In this document: positions 49,314 through 59,197 of the stretch, in pieces
Position numbering within the stretch: the stretch's first letter is position 1
Layout: each line of letters starts with the position of its first letter
Origin: an uncultured Eubacteriales bacterium
GTDB lineage: Bacteria; Bacillota; Clostridia; Peptostreptococcales; Anaerovoracaceae
Assembly (NCBI GenBank): GCA_900542295.1
Contig: UQNJ01000009.1
Location: 23,312-87,311 of the forward strand
Length of the DNA: 64,000 nucleotides
Direction: 5' to 3'
Position numbers and translations under genes: made by a program
Notes under the pieces: model-generated
The model's database searches: none
Told to the model about the DNA's origin: nothing
What the model saw: only the letters and a program-made list of their open reading frames with translations

Positions 49314-49904
49314 ATGAGTATAGAGAAAATCACATCAGCTATAATAGATGAAGCGCAGGCGGAATGCGAACAGATATTGAATGCAGCTGATACTAAAAAC
49401 AGAGGTGTAATAACGCAGCTGAAAAATCGAATAAAAATTGAAACGGATATTGCAGTTAAAAACGCTCAGGAGGAAAGAGAACGAATTATCAGCAGAAAAA
49501 AATCCGTTGCAGACATAGACAGCAAAAAAATAATCCTTGCCAGAAAACAGAAAATTATAAATGACTGTTTTGAAGAGGCTGTTGAATATATCACATCTAT
49601 GGATGAAGACAGATATATAAAATTTCTTGTAAAAGCAGGTATAGAGGCGGGATTTTCCGAAGGAAGCCTTATATTTAATGAAAAAGAAAAAGAGACAATC
49701 GGACAGAAAGTAGCTGACGAGTTAAACAAAGTCGTACAGGGAGGAAAATTTTTGCTGGCTGAGGAAACCAGAAAAATCAAAGGCGGATATATGCTTCGCA
49801 AGGGGCAAATATACATCAACAATTCGGTGGAAGCCATGGTGGAAGACAAGCGCCGAGAGCTTACCGCCGGTGTAGCTGAGATTCTTTTTCCGCCTGAAAA
49901 ATAA
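49314..49904 (+). CDS. ntpE: V/A-type ATP synthase subunit E (peripheral stalk)
   Basis: A 196-residue protein. A long N-terminal helix (EKITSAIIDEAQAECEQILNAADTKNRGVITQLKNRIKIETD) forms the coiled coil with subunit H. The C-terminal globular domain (KGGYMLRKGQIYINNSVEAMVEDKRRELTAGVAEILF) binds subunit B at the head. ATG 49314 is chosen because GAGAGGTGA lies just before it; the GTG at 49305 is inside that site. The order K-E-C-F follows the common archaeal-type bacterial operon. Confidence 0.9.
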   Translation: MSIEKITSAIIDEAQAECEQILNAADTKNRGVITQLKNRIKIETDIAVKNAQEERERIISRKKSVADIDSKKIILARKQKIINDCFEEAVEYITSMDEDRYIKFLVKAGIEAGFSEGSLIFNEKEKETIGQKVADELNKVVQGGKFLLAEETRKIKGGYMLRKGQIYINNSVEAMVEDKRRELTAGVAEILFPPEK

Positions 49905-49916
49905 GGAGAAGGTACT

Positions 49917-50924
49917 ATGAGTAAAAACAGAGAAGACTCATATATATTCTGCTCCGCACTTATAAGAGCAAGCGAAAAAACTCTGATGCCATGGTCAGAG
50001 ATGACAAGAGCTGCGGAGGCGCCTGATTTTAACGGAGCCATATCGGTTCTTACGGAGAATGGGTATGACAGCGGTAAGATGCCGGAAAATCCCAGAGATT
50101 TTGTGAAGATGTTGGCGGAAGAAGAGCAGAAAGCATATGATTTTGTATTTTCTTCACTGCCCGATCCATCAGAACTTGAGCTCTTCAAATACCCGAAGGA
50201 TTACCATAATGCCAAGGCCGTTTTGAAGGCTGAGTTTCTTGGAATCGATCCTGAAAAATATATGACCGGAGGCGGCAGCTTTGAACCTAAAATAATGGCA
50301 TCAATGATAAGAGAGCGTAATTTTATTTTCATGCGTACAGAGATGAAAGAAGCCGTGGAAAGAGCAGCAGAGATGTTTGGAAAGGGGCAAGATCCGCAGG
50401 AAATAGATATCATACTCGATAAAGCTTGCTATAAGCAGATGCTTGGAGATGCAGTTGCGACGAAGAATGACTTTCTGATAAATTATGTCAGACTTTTGAT
50501 AGATATTTTGAATGTCGTTACGTTTATAAGGCTGAGGCAGATCGGTAAACCGTGGACCTTTTTCAGCAAGGTTTTTCTTGATGGGGGACATATATCTGAG
50601 AAAGTGTTTACCGGAGGATATGAAGAAAACTATCATAAGCTTGCAGAAAAGTTTAAGCCTTATGGCTTTGAAGAGATAGTAGAGAAAGGCGGAAATCGCG
50701 TCAAGGAGACCGGTATGTATTCGCTGCTTGAAAAGCTGTGCGACAATAAGCGTATAGAATATATAAAAAACGCTAAGTACATCTCTTTCGGGTTTGAACC
50801 GGCAGCAGCATATTTGGTCGCAAAGGAAAGCGAAATAAAGAATCTCAGAATTATATTTACGGGAAAAATCGCAGGCACACCAAAAGAAGTGATTTTAGAA
50901 AGGCTGAGGGAATCTTATGTATAG
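49917..50924 (+). CDS. ntpC: V/A-type ATP synthase subunit C (central connector)
   Basis: A 335-residue all-helical protein of the d/C subunit family, which joins the K ring to the central stalk D-F. Seen: IFCSALIRASEKTLM at the start, repeated three-helix units with LLIDILNVVTFIRLRQIGKPW and FGFEPAAAYLVAKESEIKNLRIIFTGKIAGTPKEVILERLRESYV at the end, which is the conserved C-terminal signature. AAGGAGAAGG precedes the ATG. Its last codons overlap the subunit F gene by eight bases. Confidence 0.92.
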   Translation: MSKNREDSYIFCSALIRASEKTLMPWSEMTRAAEAPDFNGAISVLTENGYDSGKMPENPRDFVKMLAEEEQKAYDFVFSSLPDPSELELFKYPKDYHNAKAVLKAEFLGIDPEKYMTGGGSFEPKIMASMIRERNFIFMRTEMKEAVERAAEMFGKGQDPQEIDIILDKACYKQMLGDAVATKNDFLINYVRLLIDILNVVTFIRLRQIGKPWTFFSKVFLDGGHISEKVFTGGYEENYHKLAEKFKPYGFEEIVEKGGNRVKETGMYSLLEKLCDNKRIEYIKNAKYISFGFEPAAAYLVAKESEIKNLRIIFTGKIAGTPKEVILERLRESYV

Positions 50925-51237
50925 GATAGGTGTTATCGGAGACAGAGAAAGTATTCTCGGCTTTAAGGCTGTGGGACTTGAGGTATTTCCGTGCGACAGA
51001 ACTGAAGAAGCGAAAAAAGTCTTTAAAGATATAGCAGAGGATAATTTTGCGATAATCTATATAACGGAGGCTCTGTATAAGGGGCTCGAAGCAGAAATTT
51101 CAGAATATACGGACAGAAGGCTTCCGGCCGTTATACCGATACCGGATAAAGACGGTGTCCTGGGAGTAGGTATGGAAAATGTCAGAAAAGCCGTAGAACG
51201 CGCAGTAGGCGCAGACATCCTGTTTGGAGGTGAATAA
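50917..51237 (+). CDS. V/A-type ATP synthase subunit F (central stalk)
   Basis: A 106-residue alpha/beta protein. Seen: YRIGVIGDRESILGFKAVGLEVFPC at the start, NFAIIYITEALYKGLEAEI, and LPAVIPIPDKDGVLGVGMENVRKAVERAVGADILF at the end, the standard subunit F pattern (G in Enterococcus naming). It binds subunit D and stimulates ATP hydrolysis in characterised enzymes. The start overlaps the subunit C stop. Confidence 0.92.
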   Translation: MYRIGVIGDRESILGFKAVGLEVFPCDRTEEAKKVFKDIAEDNFAIIYITEALYKGLEAEISEYTDRRLPAVIPIPDKDGVLGVGMENVRKAVERAVGADILFGGE

Positions 51238-51242
51238 AAGCC

Positions 51243-53021
51243 ATGAGTCAAGGCAAAGTAGTAAAAGTATCAGGCCCGCTGGTTGTAGCATCAGGCATGG
51301 AAGAGGCTAATATGTTTGATGTGGTCCATGTAGGAGAACAGGGGCTGATAGGTGAAATTATAGAAATGAGAGGCGACAAGGCCTCTATACAAGTATATGA
51401 AGAAACGGCAGGCATAGGACCGGGAGTTCCGGTAGTGAGCACAGGAGCACCTCTTTCTGTGGAACTTGGACCGGGACTTATAGAAACTATGTACGACGGT
51501 ATTCAAAGACCTCTTGAAGCCATGTACGAAGCCGCAGGACCGAACATTACCAGAGGCATAAAGGTTCCGTCACTGTCAAGAACAAGAAAGTGGAAATTTG
51601 TTCCTTCGGTAAAGATTGGTGATGAAATAGAAGCCGGAGACATAATCGGAACGGTTCAGGAAACTATCGTAATTGAACACAGGATTATGGTTCCGGTAGG
51701 TGTATCAGGAGTGGTTGAAGCCATAGAAAGCGGAGACTTTACTGTTGAAGACACAGTATGCAGGGTAAGAACCGAAGACGGCAATGTCAAAGAACTTACA
51801 ATGATGCAAAAATGGCCTGTAAGAAAAGGCAGACCATATAAGGAAAAACTTGTGCCTGAAATGCCGCTTATAACAGGACAGAGAGTAATCGATACTCTTT
51901 TCCCTATCGCTAAAGGCGGAGTTGCAGCGGTACCGGGTCCTTTCGGTTCCGGTAAAACAGTAGTTCAGCATCAGCTGGCAAAGTGGGCAGACGCTGAAAT
52001 AGTTGTTTATATAGGATGCGGAGAGCGTGGAAATGAAATGACGGATGTACTTATGGAATTTCCTGAGCTTAAGGACCCTAATACAGGCGAATCAATAATG
52101 AAGAGAACGGTGCTTATTGCCAACACGTCGGATATGCCGGTGGCAGCCCGAGAAGCATCAATTTATACGGGAATTACCATTGCAGAATATTTCAGAGATA
52201 TGGGATATTCGGTAGCTATCATGGCAGACTCGACTTCAAGATGGGCAGAGGCACTGCGTGAAATGTCAGGCCGTCTTGAAGAAATGCCGGGTGAAGAAGG
52301 TTATCCTGCATATCTTGCTTCGAGACTGGCGCAATTCTATGAACGAGCAGGAAGAACAATATCGCTTGGTAAAGAAGGCAGATTGGGGGCACTTTCGGCT
52401 ATAGGTGCAGTATCACCTCCGGGAGGAGATATTTCAGAACCTGTATCGCAGGCAACTCTGCGTATAGTAAAGGTGTTCTGGTGCCTCGATTCTTCACTGG
52501 CATACAAGAGACACTTCCCGGCCATAAACTGGCTTCAGAGCTATTCTCTTTATGTTGACAGACTTGAAGAATGGTATGCGGAAAATGTAAACAAAGAATT
52601 CCCTCAGCTCAGAGCAAGAACCATAGCTTTGCTTCAGGATGAAGCGGAATTGCAGGAAGTAGTGCAGCTTGTCGGTGTTGACGGACTTTCACATGAGGAC
52701 AGACTTAAATTGGAGGCTGCAAAGTCAATAAGAGAAGACTATCTTCATCAGAATGCTTTCCATGAAGTTGATACCTACACTTCTCTCAAAAAACAGTACC
52801 AACTTCTCAAGATGATTCTGACATACTATGAGCTTTCAAGAGAAGCAGTCGCAAAGGGAGCTAATTTCAACGAAATTCTTGAACTTCCGGTAAGAGAAGA
52901 TATAGGAAGATTCAAATATGTTGAAGAAAAAGATACAGATGAGGCTTATAACAAAATAATGGAAACTCTTAGAAAGGCTGTTTCTGCATTGACGGCAAAG
53001 GAGGTTGAGGACGATGATTAA
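51243..53021 (+). CDS. ntpA: V/A-type ATP synthase catalytic subunit A
   Basis: A 592-residue catalytic subunit. Seen: beta-barrel opening GKVVKVSGPLVVASGME, the family-specific bulge domain near residues 115-190, Walker A GPFGSGKTVVQHQLAKW near residue 232, Walker B region YSVAIMADSTSRWAEALREMSGRL, and EEMPGEEGYPAYLASRLAQFYERAGR. It hydrolyses or makes ATP at the interface with subunit B. GGAGGTGA lies twelve bases before the ATG. The seven adjoining genes make the holoenzyme complete. Confidence 0.96.
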   Translation: MSQGKVVKVSGPLVVASGMEEANMFDVVHVGEQGLIGEIIEMRGDKASIQVYEETAGIGPGVPVVSTGAPLSVELGPGLIETMYDGIQRPLEAMYEAAGPNITRGIKVPSLSRTRKWKFVPSVKIGDEIEAGDIIGTVQETIVIEHRIMVPVGVSGVVEAIESGDFTVEDTVCRVRTEDGNVKELTMMQKWPVRKGRPYKEKLVPEMPLITGQRVIDTLFPIAKGGVAAVPGPFGSGKTVVQHQLAKWADAEIVVYIGCGERGNEMTDVLMEFPELKDPNTGESIMKRTVLIANTSDMPVAAREASIYTGITIAEYFRDMGYSVAIMADSTSRWAEALREMSGRLEEMPGEEGYPAYLASRLAQFYERAGRTISLGKEGRLGALSAIGAVSPPGGDISEPVSQATLRIVKVFWCLDSSLAYKRHFPAINWLQSYSLYVDRLEEWYAENVNKEFPQLRARTIALLQDEAELQEVVQLVGVDGLSHEDRLKLEAAKSIREDYLHQNAFHEVDTYTSLKKQYQLLKMILTYYELSREAVAKGANFNEILELPVREDIGRFKYVEEKDTDEAYNKIMETLRKAVSALTAKEVEDDD

Positions 53022-54384
53022 GGAATATAAAACTATAAGCGAAGTTGTTGGACCTCTTATGCTGGTCAGAGATGTTGAAAATGTAACATATGACGAACTG
53101 GGAGAAATAATACTTCCCAGCGGAGAAAAAAGACTTTGCAAGGTATTGGAAGTCAACGGTTCAAATGCCTTGGTTCAGCTGTTCGAAAGCTCGACAGGCA
53201 TAAACCTCAAGGAAAGTACAGTTAAATTCCTTGGAAGAGGAACGGAGCTTGCCGTATCACCGGATATTCTGGGAAGAGTATTCGACGGTATGGGAAGACC
53301 TAAAGACGGTGGACCTGATATAATTGCAGAAAAAAGAATGGATATCAACGGTCTGCCTATGAATCCGGCAGCAAGAGACTATCCTTCGGAGTTTATACAG
53401 ACAGGTGTGTCTGCGATAGACGGACTTAATACTCTTGTAAGAGGACAGAAACTTCCTATTTTCTCGGCGTCAGGACTTCCTCATGCAAATCTTGCGGCTC
53501 AAATCGCAAGACAAGCCAAGGTAAGAGGAAGCGAGGGAAACTTTGCGGTAGTATTTGCTGCTATAGGTATAACTCATGAAGAAGCGGAATTTTTTGCATC
53601 TGATTTCAGAAGAACAGGTGCTATAGACAGAACCGTTCTGTTTATGAACCTTGCCAACGACCCTGCCGTAGAGCGTATTGCAACACCTCGTATGGCTCTT
53701 ACGGCTGCCGAATATCTGGCATTTGATCTTGGAATGCATGTGCTTGTAATCCTTACGGATATAACGAATTATGCCGAAGCTTTGCGTGAAGTTTCGGCTG
53801 CAAGAAAGGAAGTACCGGGCAGAAGAGGATATCCGGGATATCTTTATACAGACCTTGCAACAATGTATGAAAGAGCAGGAAGAAAAAAAGGTTATGATGG
53901 TTCAATAACCATGATTCCTATCCTTACTATGCCGGAGGATGATAAGACTCATCCGATTCCTGACCTTACGGGATATATCACAGAAGGACAGATAATACTT
54001 TCCCGTGAGCTTTACAGAAAGGGTCTTAAGCCGCCGATTGATGTACTTCCGTCTCTTTCCCGTCTTAAAGATAAGGGTATAGGAAAAGGCAAAACAAGAG
54101 AAGACCATGCAGATACTATGAATCAGCTTTTTGCCGCTTATGCAAAAGGTAAGGAGGCTTTAGAGCTGGTTACTATTTTAGGAGAAGCGGCGCTTACGGA
54201 AACTGACCTTAAGTATGCAAGATTTTCTCAGGCATTTGAGAAACAATATGTATCTCAGGGCTACGATACAGACAGAACTATAGAGGAGACACTTGGAATA
54301 GGCTGGAAGCTCCTTGAAATGCTGCCGAAGAGTGAGCTTAAGAGAATCAGAGACGAATATATTGAAAAATATCTTGGCAAATAG
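53014..54384 (+). CDS. ntpB: V/A-type ATP synthase subunit B (regulatory nucleotide-binding)
   Basis: A 456-residue non-catalytic head subunit. Seen: YKTISEVVGPLMLVRDVENVTYDELGEI, IQTGVSAIDGLNTLVRGQKLPIFSASGLPHANLAAQIARQA, where the P-loop is degenerate (SASGLPHA) as expected for B, and VPGRRGYPGYLYTDLATMYERAGR. I choose ATG 53014, nine bases after AAAGGAGG; the TTG at 53005 is too near that site. The gene overlaps the end of the A subunit gene by eight bases. Confidence 0.96.
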   Translation: MIKEYKTISEVVGPLMLVRDVENVTYDELGEIILPSGEKRLCKVLEVNGSNALVQLFESSTGINLKESTVKFLGRGTELAVSPDILGRVFDGMGRPKDGGPDIIAEKRMDINGLPMNPAARDYPSEFIQTGVSAIDGLNTLVRGQKLPIFSASGLPHANLAAQIARQAKVRGSEGNFAVVFAAIGITHEEAEFFASDFRRTGAIDRTVLFMNLANDPAVERIATPRMALTAAEYLAFDLGMHVLVILTDITNYAEALREVSAARKEVPGRRGYPGYLYTDLATMYERAGRKKGYDGSITMIPILTMPEDDKTHPIPDLTGYITEGQIILSRELYRKGLKPPIDVLPSLSRLKDKGIGKGKTREDHADTMNQLFAAYAKGKEALELVTILGEAALTETDLKYARFSQAFEKQYVSQGYDTDRTIEETLGIGWKLLEMLPKSELKRIRDEYIEKYLGK

Positions 54385-54400
54385 GTGTTAGGGAGAAGTT

Positions 54401-55078
54401 ATGGAAAGATTAAATGTAAATCCTACCAGAATGATGCTTACAACCTTAAAAAGACGCCTTGTAACAGCAAGACGAGGTCATAAACTGATGAAAGATAAAA
54501 GAGATCAGCTTATGAAAGGGTTCCTTGAGCTGGCTCGTGAAAACAAGAGACTTCGTGAAGAAGTGGAAAGTGAGCTTTCACGTGTATATGAGAGTTTTTC
54601 TGTTGCAAGTGCCGTTATGAGTCAGGAGGTAATGGAAGAAGCTCTGATGTTTCCAAAGCAGGGGGTGGAACTTACTGTTGAGGGTAAAAATATAATGAGT
54701 GTAGATGTACCGCAGTTTTCTTTTGAAACTAAAGCCGAAGATTCTGCCGATATTTATCCTTACGGATTTGCATCTACTTCAGGAGAACTTGACGCAGCGA
54801 TATCCGGACTTGCAAAAGCCCTGCCGTCAATGCTGGAGCTGGCGGCAAAAGAAAAGGAAGCAGCTATGATAGCTGCTGAGCTTGAAAAGACACGCCGCCG
54901 TGTCAACGCCCTTGAATATGTCAAGATCCCTCAGTTGGAAATGACCATCAAATATATAATGATGAAGCTTGATGAAAATGAGAGAGGGAACCAGACAAGA
55001 CTGATGAAGGTTAAAGACATGATTCTCAAGGAAGCAATAGAAGAGAAACGAGAACAGGATGAGGCCTGTGGTTCGTAA
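54401..55078 (+). CDS. ntpD: V/A-type ATP synthase subunit D (central stalk)
   Basis: A 225-residue protein, mostly long antiparallel helices that form the rotating shaft. Seen: NVNPTRMMLTTLKRRLVTARRGHKLMKDKRDQLMKGFLELARENKRLREEVE at the start, and KTRRRVNALEYVKIPQLEMTIKYIMMKLDENERGNQTRLMKVKDMI near the end, both conserved. It is the last gene of the operon. A strong terminator follows at 55106-55137. Confidence 0.95.
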   Translation: MERLNVNPTRMMLTTLKRRLVTARRGHKLMKDKRDQLMKGFLELARENKRLREEVESELSRVYESFSVASAVMSQEVMEEALMFPKQGVELTVEGKNIMSVDVPQFSFETKAEDSADIYPYGFASTSGELDAAISGLAKALPSMLELAAKEKEAAMIAAELEKTRRRVNALEYVKIPQLEMTIKYIMMKLDENERGNQTRLMKVKDMILKEAIEEKREQDEACGS

Positions 55079-55105
55079 AAATTACAGATTAAGTAAAATA
55101 GAAAT

Positions 55106-55137
55106 AAATGCCGTTCTTTTTAGGGAACGGCATTTTT
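55106..55137. terminator. Terminator after the V/A-ATPase operon
   Basis: AAATGCCGTTC (55106-55116) pairs with GAACGGCATTT (55125-55135), with T residues after it and A residues before it, so it may also serve the convergent molybdoenzyme operon ending at 55167. Confidence 0.88.
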
Positions 55138-55166
55138 CGTACGATTTACAGTATTTCGTATATCAA

Positions 55167-57992
55167 TTACAGAACTTTCCTTACATCCGCAAGATTTGTG
55201 TGCTGAGGGTTTCCGTTGGCGATAGGTGTCGCCTTGTCGCTCATAGTAAGAGTGTTTATACATCCGCCTGTGTCAGCATTATCGCCTGACGGATTGTACC
55301 ATCCGCCCTCACTTATTGCCACCGTACCCGCAGATATACGACCGGTGACTTTTGCGGCAATTCTTATTACACCTCTGTCGTTAAAAACCTCCACAGTGTC
55401 GCCGTTCGAAATACAGCGGCACGCTGCATCGTCAGGGTTTATCCATAGAGCTGTAGGGTCCAGCTCCTCAAGCAGAGGATTATCATCATGCTGAGAATGG
55501 CATCTTCTCTTTGTGTGGTATGCTATGAGCTGTAGAGGATATTTACTTTTCAGAGGGTCCTCAGGTCCTTCGGCACAGTATATGTGTCCGGGTGAGCCCG
55601 GTATATCTTCAGTACGATTCATGTCATAAAGTGTTTTTGAGAAAATTTCTATTTTTCCCGATGGTGTGTTAAAAGGCACACCACTGTGGATATTATCGTA
55701 AAAGTTCACTAACGGTTTGTGCTCTGAATATATATGGTATGACTTTTCTTTGAATTGCTCAAAGGGCGGGAGCTCAGTTTCAGTCTGACGACATTGTTCG
55801 TAAACACAGCGAAGCCATTGGTCGATACCGTCAAGCCCGTTGTCAAAGGAATCTTTAATGTTCATAAGTTCGGCAACACGGCGTATCCAGTCGTATTCAA
55901 ATTTTCCTCCGAATAGAGGAGCGGTTATTTGATGGTTGTATAAAAGATAATCATCGTCAGCCCACGGAGAAGGGATGTTATCCATTTCAAAGAAAGATAT
56001 ACCGGGAAGTAAAATGTCGGCAAACTTTGCGCTTGGTGTCATGAATAAGTCAGACAGCACAAGGCATTCGAGCTTTCCCGGAGTTCTGAGTATGCGTTTA
56101 GTATCATTTATATTTGAATGTTGATTTATAATTATTCCGCTGGCAAGACTGTATATAACCTTGATTCCCGAATCGAGACGGGAAACTCCCTTAAGGCCTC
56201 TTTGCTTTGTATCTATTGTTTCATGGCGGTCGATAGCCCTTGTCCATTGAAATACAGGAATTTTACCGGGATAAGGGTTGTCAAGCAGGCTCATTCCGGG
56301 AGCTTCATGACCTTCTTTAAGGTATGGAACACCGCTGCTGCCGCCGCTTATACCAACATTGCCTGTCATACATGCAAGTGCGACGAATCCTCTGCAAGCC
56401 TGTTCGCCCACCATAGTCCTCTGTGGTGCGAAGCCGGGAAGCAGAGCGGCAGGTTTTGTGGTAGAGTATTCTATTGCCAGCTCCTTTATGGTCTGAGCAG
56501 GAATTCCCGTTATATTTTCTGCCCATTCGGGTGTCTTGGGAATACCATCCTTTACTCCGAAGACATGACTTTTGTAGCTTTCTCCGTAAGGAATACCCTC
56601 CGGCATATGTTCTTCATCGAATCCTATGCAGAATTTATCCATAAAGTCTTGATCCTGGAGGTTTTCCTGCCATATGGTATATGCCATCGCATCTATAAGA
56701 GCAGTGTCGGAAGACGGTCGTATAGGTATCCAGCGGTCTGCCATAGTCATGACAGTATCGCTCATTCTTGGGTCTATAACTATTATCTTTGCGCCTTTTT
56801 CTTTGGCTTTCATAAAATAATCTTTTGTATTAAGCCCGTAGTGACATGTTGCCGGATTAAAGCCCCACATAATTATGAGTTTTGAATCCGTGTATGTGGA
56901 TTCGTGATTTCCGGCAAGAACTTTTCCATATATATAAGGGGTGATATAAACTGCACAGGCGGCGCTGTAAAAGTTGTAGTAGTCAAGATATCCCCCGTCA
57001 AGAGCAAGGAGGTTTTTCATGAATCTGTCACCTCTGACTGCACCGCATACACCTGCCGCATTTATGACAAAACGAGAGCCGGGACCGTATTTTTCACGGC
57101 TTGATATGGTGACAAAAGCAATTTCTTTTGCGGCTTCTTCCCAAGATATTCTCTTGAATTTTCCATCTCCTCTTTGCCCTATACGCTTCATAGGATAACG
57201 TAGTCTTTTGGAAGTCAGGTAAGTTCTGCCGTAAGCTCTGCCTCTGGGACAGCCGGAAAAGCGGAGAGGCGTTCCGTGAGAGTCCGGTTCTATCTGAAGC
57301 AGGCATCCCTCACAAACTGTAGCAATCATCTTACACTTGCTTCCGCAGTCACAGGAACTTGCTATACTGATTTTTTTCACATCTTCAACAGGTAAAGACG
57401 GATTTTTCTTAATATTGTAACTGTCAAACGATTTTATAAAAGACAGATGATTGTCGTTATCTTTAAGATTATGCGCTTTAATAAAGTCAGAATCGGAAAG
57501 CCAGTCATAGTAACCGTCTGACAAGGTCTGTTTCAGCAGGGCCATTATGAAAGGAGGAACATCGTATTTGTACAGTGCTAATATAATCATGTGGAGTGTA
57601 TCTGTGAGAAACTCTCTTTCAAAGCGCTTTGTTATATTCAGACATTCGTCTTCCGTCATGCTTCCGTTTAGACCGTATGCTAAAATATGCTCCAGAAAGC
57701 GGAATTGTTCACCTATAAAATCGGCGGGGTTTCCATCCATATGTATAGGAGAATACCCGTAGGACTTGTAGAATTTGATAACATCAAGAGTAATATGATT
57801 GAGCAGTACATCATCTCCGGTTTTTGCCACAGAAGCCCATAAAGGTACATATACCGAGCTGTCTGTTCCATAGAACAGGTCGCTGTACTGCTGCTGCTGT
57901 ATTGCATTGCGCCCGCAGAATCTGTTGAATTCGTCACAGCTTTTGAAAAGCATATGAAGTCCGTGAAAGTTTATATATTTTTTTTCAATCAT
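55167..57992 (-). CDS. DMSO reductase family molybdopterin oxidoreductase with N-terminal TorD-like chaperone domain
   Basis: A 941-residue protein. Residues 1-180 resemble a TorD/DmsD chaperone: YSDLFYGTDSSVYVPLWASV, then YKSYGYSPIHMDGNPADFIGEQFRFLEHILAYG and FEREFLTDTLHMI. Residues 205-941 form a molybdenum-bisPGD enzyme: iron-sulfur motif CDCGSKC near 214-220 with CPRGRAYGR at 248, MWGFNPATC, IIVIDPRMSDTVMTMADRWIPIRPSSDTALIDAM and PGGS-like late segments, and the terminal domain with WINPDDAACRCISNGDTVEVFNDRGVI. There is no Tat signal, so it should be cytoplasmic. It is closest in look to DmsA; substrate unknown. The start overlaps the flavoprotein stop. Confidence 0.85.
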   Translation of the reverse strand: MIEKKYINFHGLHMLFKSCDEFNRFCGRNAIQQQQYSDLFYGTDSSVYVPLWASVAKTGDDVLLNHITLDVIKFYKSYGYSPIHMDGNPADFIGEQFRFLEHILAYGLNGSMTEDECLNITKRFEREFLTDTLHMIILALYKYDVPPFIMALLKQTLSDGYYDWLSDSDFIKAHNLKDNDNHLSFIKSFDSYNIKKNPSLPVEDVKKISIASSCDCGSKCKMIATVCEGCLLQIEPDSHGTPLRFSGCPRGRAYGRTYLTSKRLRYPMKRIGQRGDGKFKRISWEEAAKEIAFVTISSREKYGPGSRFVINAAGVCGAVRGDRFMKNLLALDGGYLDYYNFYSAACAVYITPYIYGKVLAGNHESTYTDSKLIIMWGFNPATCHYGLNTKDYFMKAKEKGAKIIVIDPRMSDTVMTMADRWIPIRPSSDTALIDAMAYTIWQENLQDQDFMDKFCIGFDEEHMPEGIPYGESYKSHVFGVKDGIPKTPEWAENITGIPAQTIKELAIEYSTTKPAALLPGFAPQRTMVGEQACRGFVALACMTGNVGISGGSSGVPYLKEGHEAPGMSLLDNPYPGKIPVFQWTRAIDRHETIDTKQRGLKGVSRLDSGIKVIYSLASGIIINQHSNINDTKRILRTPGKLECLVLSDLFMTPSAKFADILLPGISFFEMDNIPSPWADDDYLLYNHQITAPLFGGKFEYDWIRRVAELMNIKDSFDNGLDGIDQWLRCVYEQCRQTETELPPFEQFKEKSYHIYSEHKPLVNFYDNIHSGVPFNTPSGKIEIFSKTLYDMNRTEDIPGSPGHIYCAEGPEDPLKSKYPLQLIAYHTKRRCHSQHDDNPLLEELDPTALWINPDDAACRCISNGDTVEVFNDRGVIRIAAKVTGRISAGTVAISEGGWYNPSGDNADTGGCINTLTMSDKATPIANGNPQHTNLADVRKVL

Positions 57993-59197
57993 TTTTCTGG
58001 CCTTTCGATTTGAATAGTTTCTTTGAGCGTTTGCATATTGGATAAATTGCCAACTATGGTGGCACCAACCGGCTTGCCATCTGAAAAGCAGACTTTTGCA
58101 AAATAATTACCTGCGGCGGGGTTGACAAAGAACAGATTATCCTTTTCCTCTGAATAGAATCTTTTTATTTCGTATTCTTTATCGTGATTTTTACCCATGT
58201 CGCCTAAAGCAAATAAGCTCAGATAAGGACTGTTTATAACAAGTGAGGTGTCAAAATCAGGTACAGTAAACCGTTTAGTGCCGCACAAGTCTGCCGCCGC
58301 ATTAAGACCGGCAGTTTTTCCCTGAGCCATGGCAGATGACCAGAGAGCATAATTCATGCCGCTTGCCTTGGCACAGTCGCCTGCCGCATAGATGTTTTCA
58401 TCTGATGTTCTGCAATACTCATCTATTGCAACGGCTCCCTGTGATTTTACGGACTCAGGTGCAAATGTTACTTGAGCTCTTACTCCGCAGGACATTATAA
58501 TAAAATCGCATGGAAAGCTGCGGCCGTCTGCAAGATTGACAACTAAACCGGAATCACCGCCGAGAGCCTTTTTTACAGAGATTATGTTGACACCTGTATG
58601 TATAGCTGTATCAGGAAAACTGCGGCATATTATGTCCGAAATTTCTTCATCTATCTGTTTTGCCATAAGATAAGGCATGGATTCGAGCACAGTGACCTTC
58701 TGTCCGTATCTTAAAAGCTCCGAGGCAGCTTCAAGACCGATGACTCCACCGCCTATTATCACAGCATGTTTGGAAGCTTTGCAGGCTTTTTTTATTGCAA
58801 AGATATCCTCACTGCGTCTGATTGTAAATACTCCTTCGGAATTTGCTCCGGGAATGGGAGGGATGAAGCTTTCTGCACCGCAGGCAATTATGAGCTTATC
58901 GTAATGATATGAACCGCAGCCGTCGAACACTGTTTGTGAAATGTTATCTGTGCCGGTAAGTCTTGAATTTATATGAAGTGTTATATTGTTGTCTTCAAAC
59001 CACTGATTTTGATAAATCATCCAGTCGTTGGGATTGAAGCTGTTAAAAGGTGTTTTTGTCAGCATAGGCCGGGAATAAGGCATGTTGTTTTCTGCTGTAA
59101 AAATATCTATAATGCCATCGGGATCTGTTTGGCGAATGGCTTTTGCAGCCGACAGACCGGCGATCCCGGCACCTGCTATTATATATCTGTTATTCAT
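57989..59197 (-). CDS. FAD-dependent NAD(P)H oxidoreductase (pyridine nucleotide-disulfide family)
   Basis: A 402-residue flavoprotein. Seen: FAD motif YIIAGAGIAGLSAAKAI at the N-terminus, NAD(P)-binding HAVIIGGGVIGLEAASELLRYG near residue 148, ending FAD motif IYAAGDCAKAS near 277, and a C-terminal domain like that of NirB-type or rubredoxin reductases. ATG 59197 is chosen because AAAGGAGGAG lies eight bases before it and it overlaps the stop of the iron-sulfur gene (ATGA). No redox-active CxxC pair is visible. It probably moves electrons between NAD(P)H and the iron-sulfur subunit, taking the place of a membrane anchor. Confidence 0.87.
   Translation of the reverse strand: MNNRYIIAGAGIAGLSAAKAIRQTDPDGIIDIFTAENNMPYSRPMLTKTPFNSFNPNDWMIYQNQWFEDNNITLHINSRLTGTDNISQTVFDGCGSYHYDKLIIACGAESFIPPIPGANSEGVFTIRRSEDIFAIKKACKASKHAVIIGGGVIGLEAASELLRYGQKVTVLESMPYLMAKQIDEEISDIICRSFPDTAIHTGVNIISVKKALGGDSGLVVNLADGRSFPCDFIIMSCGVRAQVTFAPESVKSQGAVAIDEYCRTSDENIYAAGDCAKASGMNYALWSSAMAQGKTAGLNAAADLCGTKRFTVPDFDTSLVINSPYLSLFALGDMGKNHDKEYEIKRFYSEEKDNLFFVNPAAGNYFAKVCFSDGKPVGATIVGNLSNMQTLKETIQIERPEK

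Noticed and set aside
49466..50188. 240-codon minus-strand frame across ATPase subunits E and C
   Set aside because: Ser-rich shadow frame opposite two well-identified genes in a conserved operon.
56118..56885. 255-codon plus-strand frame
   Set aside because: It lies antisense to the molybdoenzyme gene, has no ribosome site and encodes an odd Cys/Tyr-rich peptide; a shadow of the real gene.
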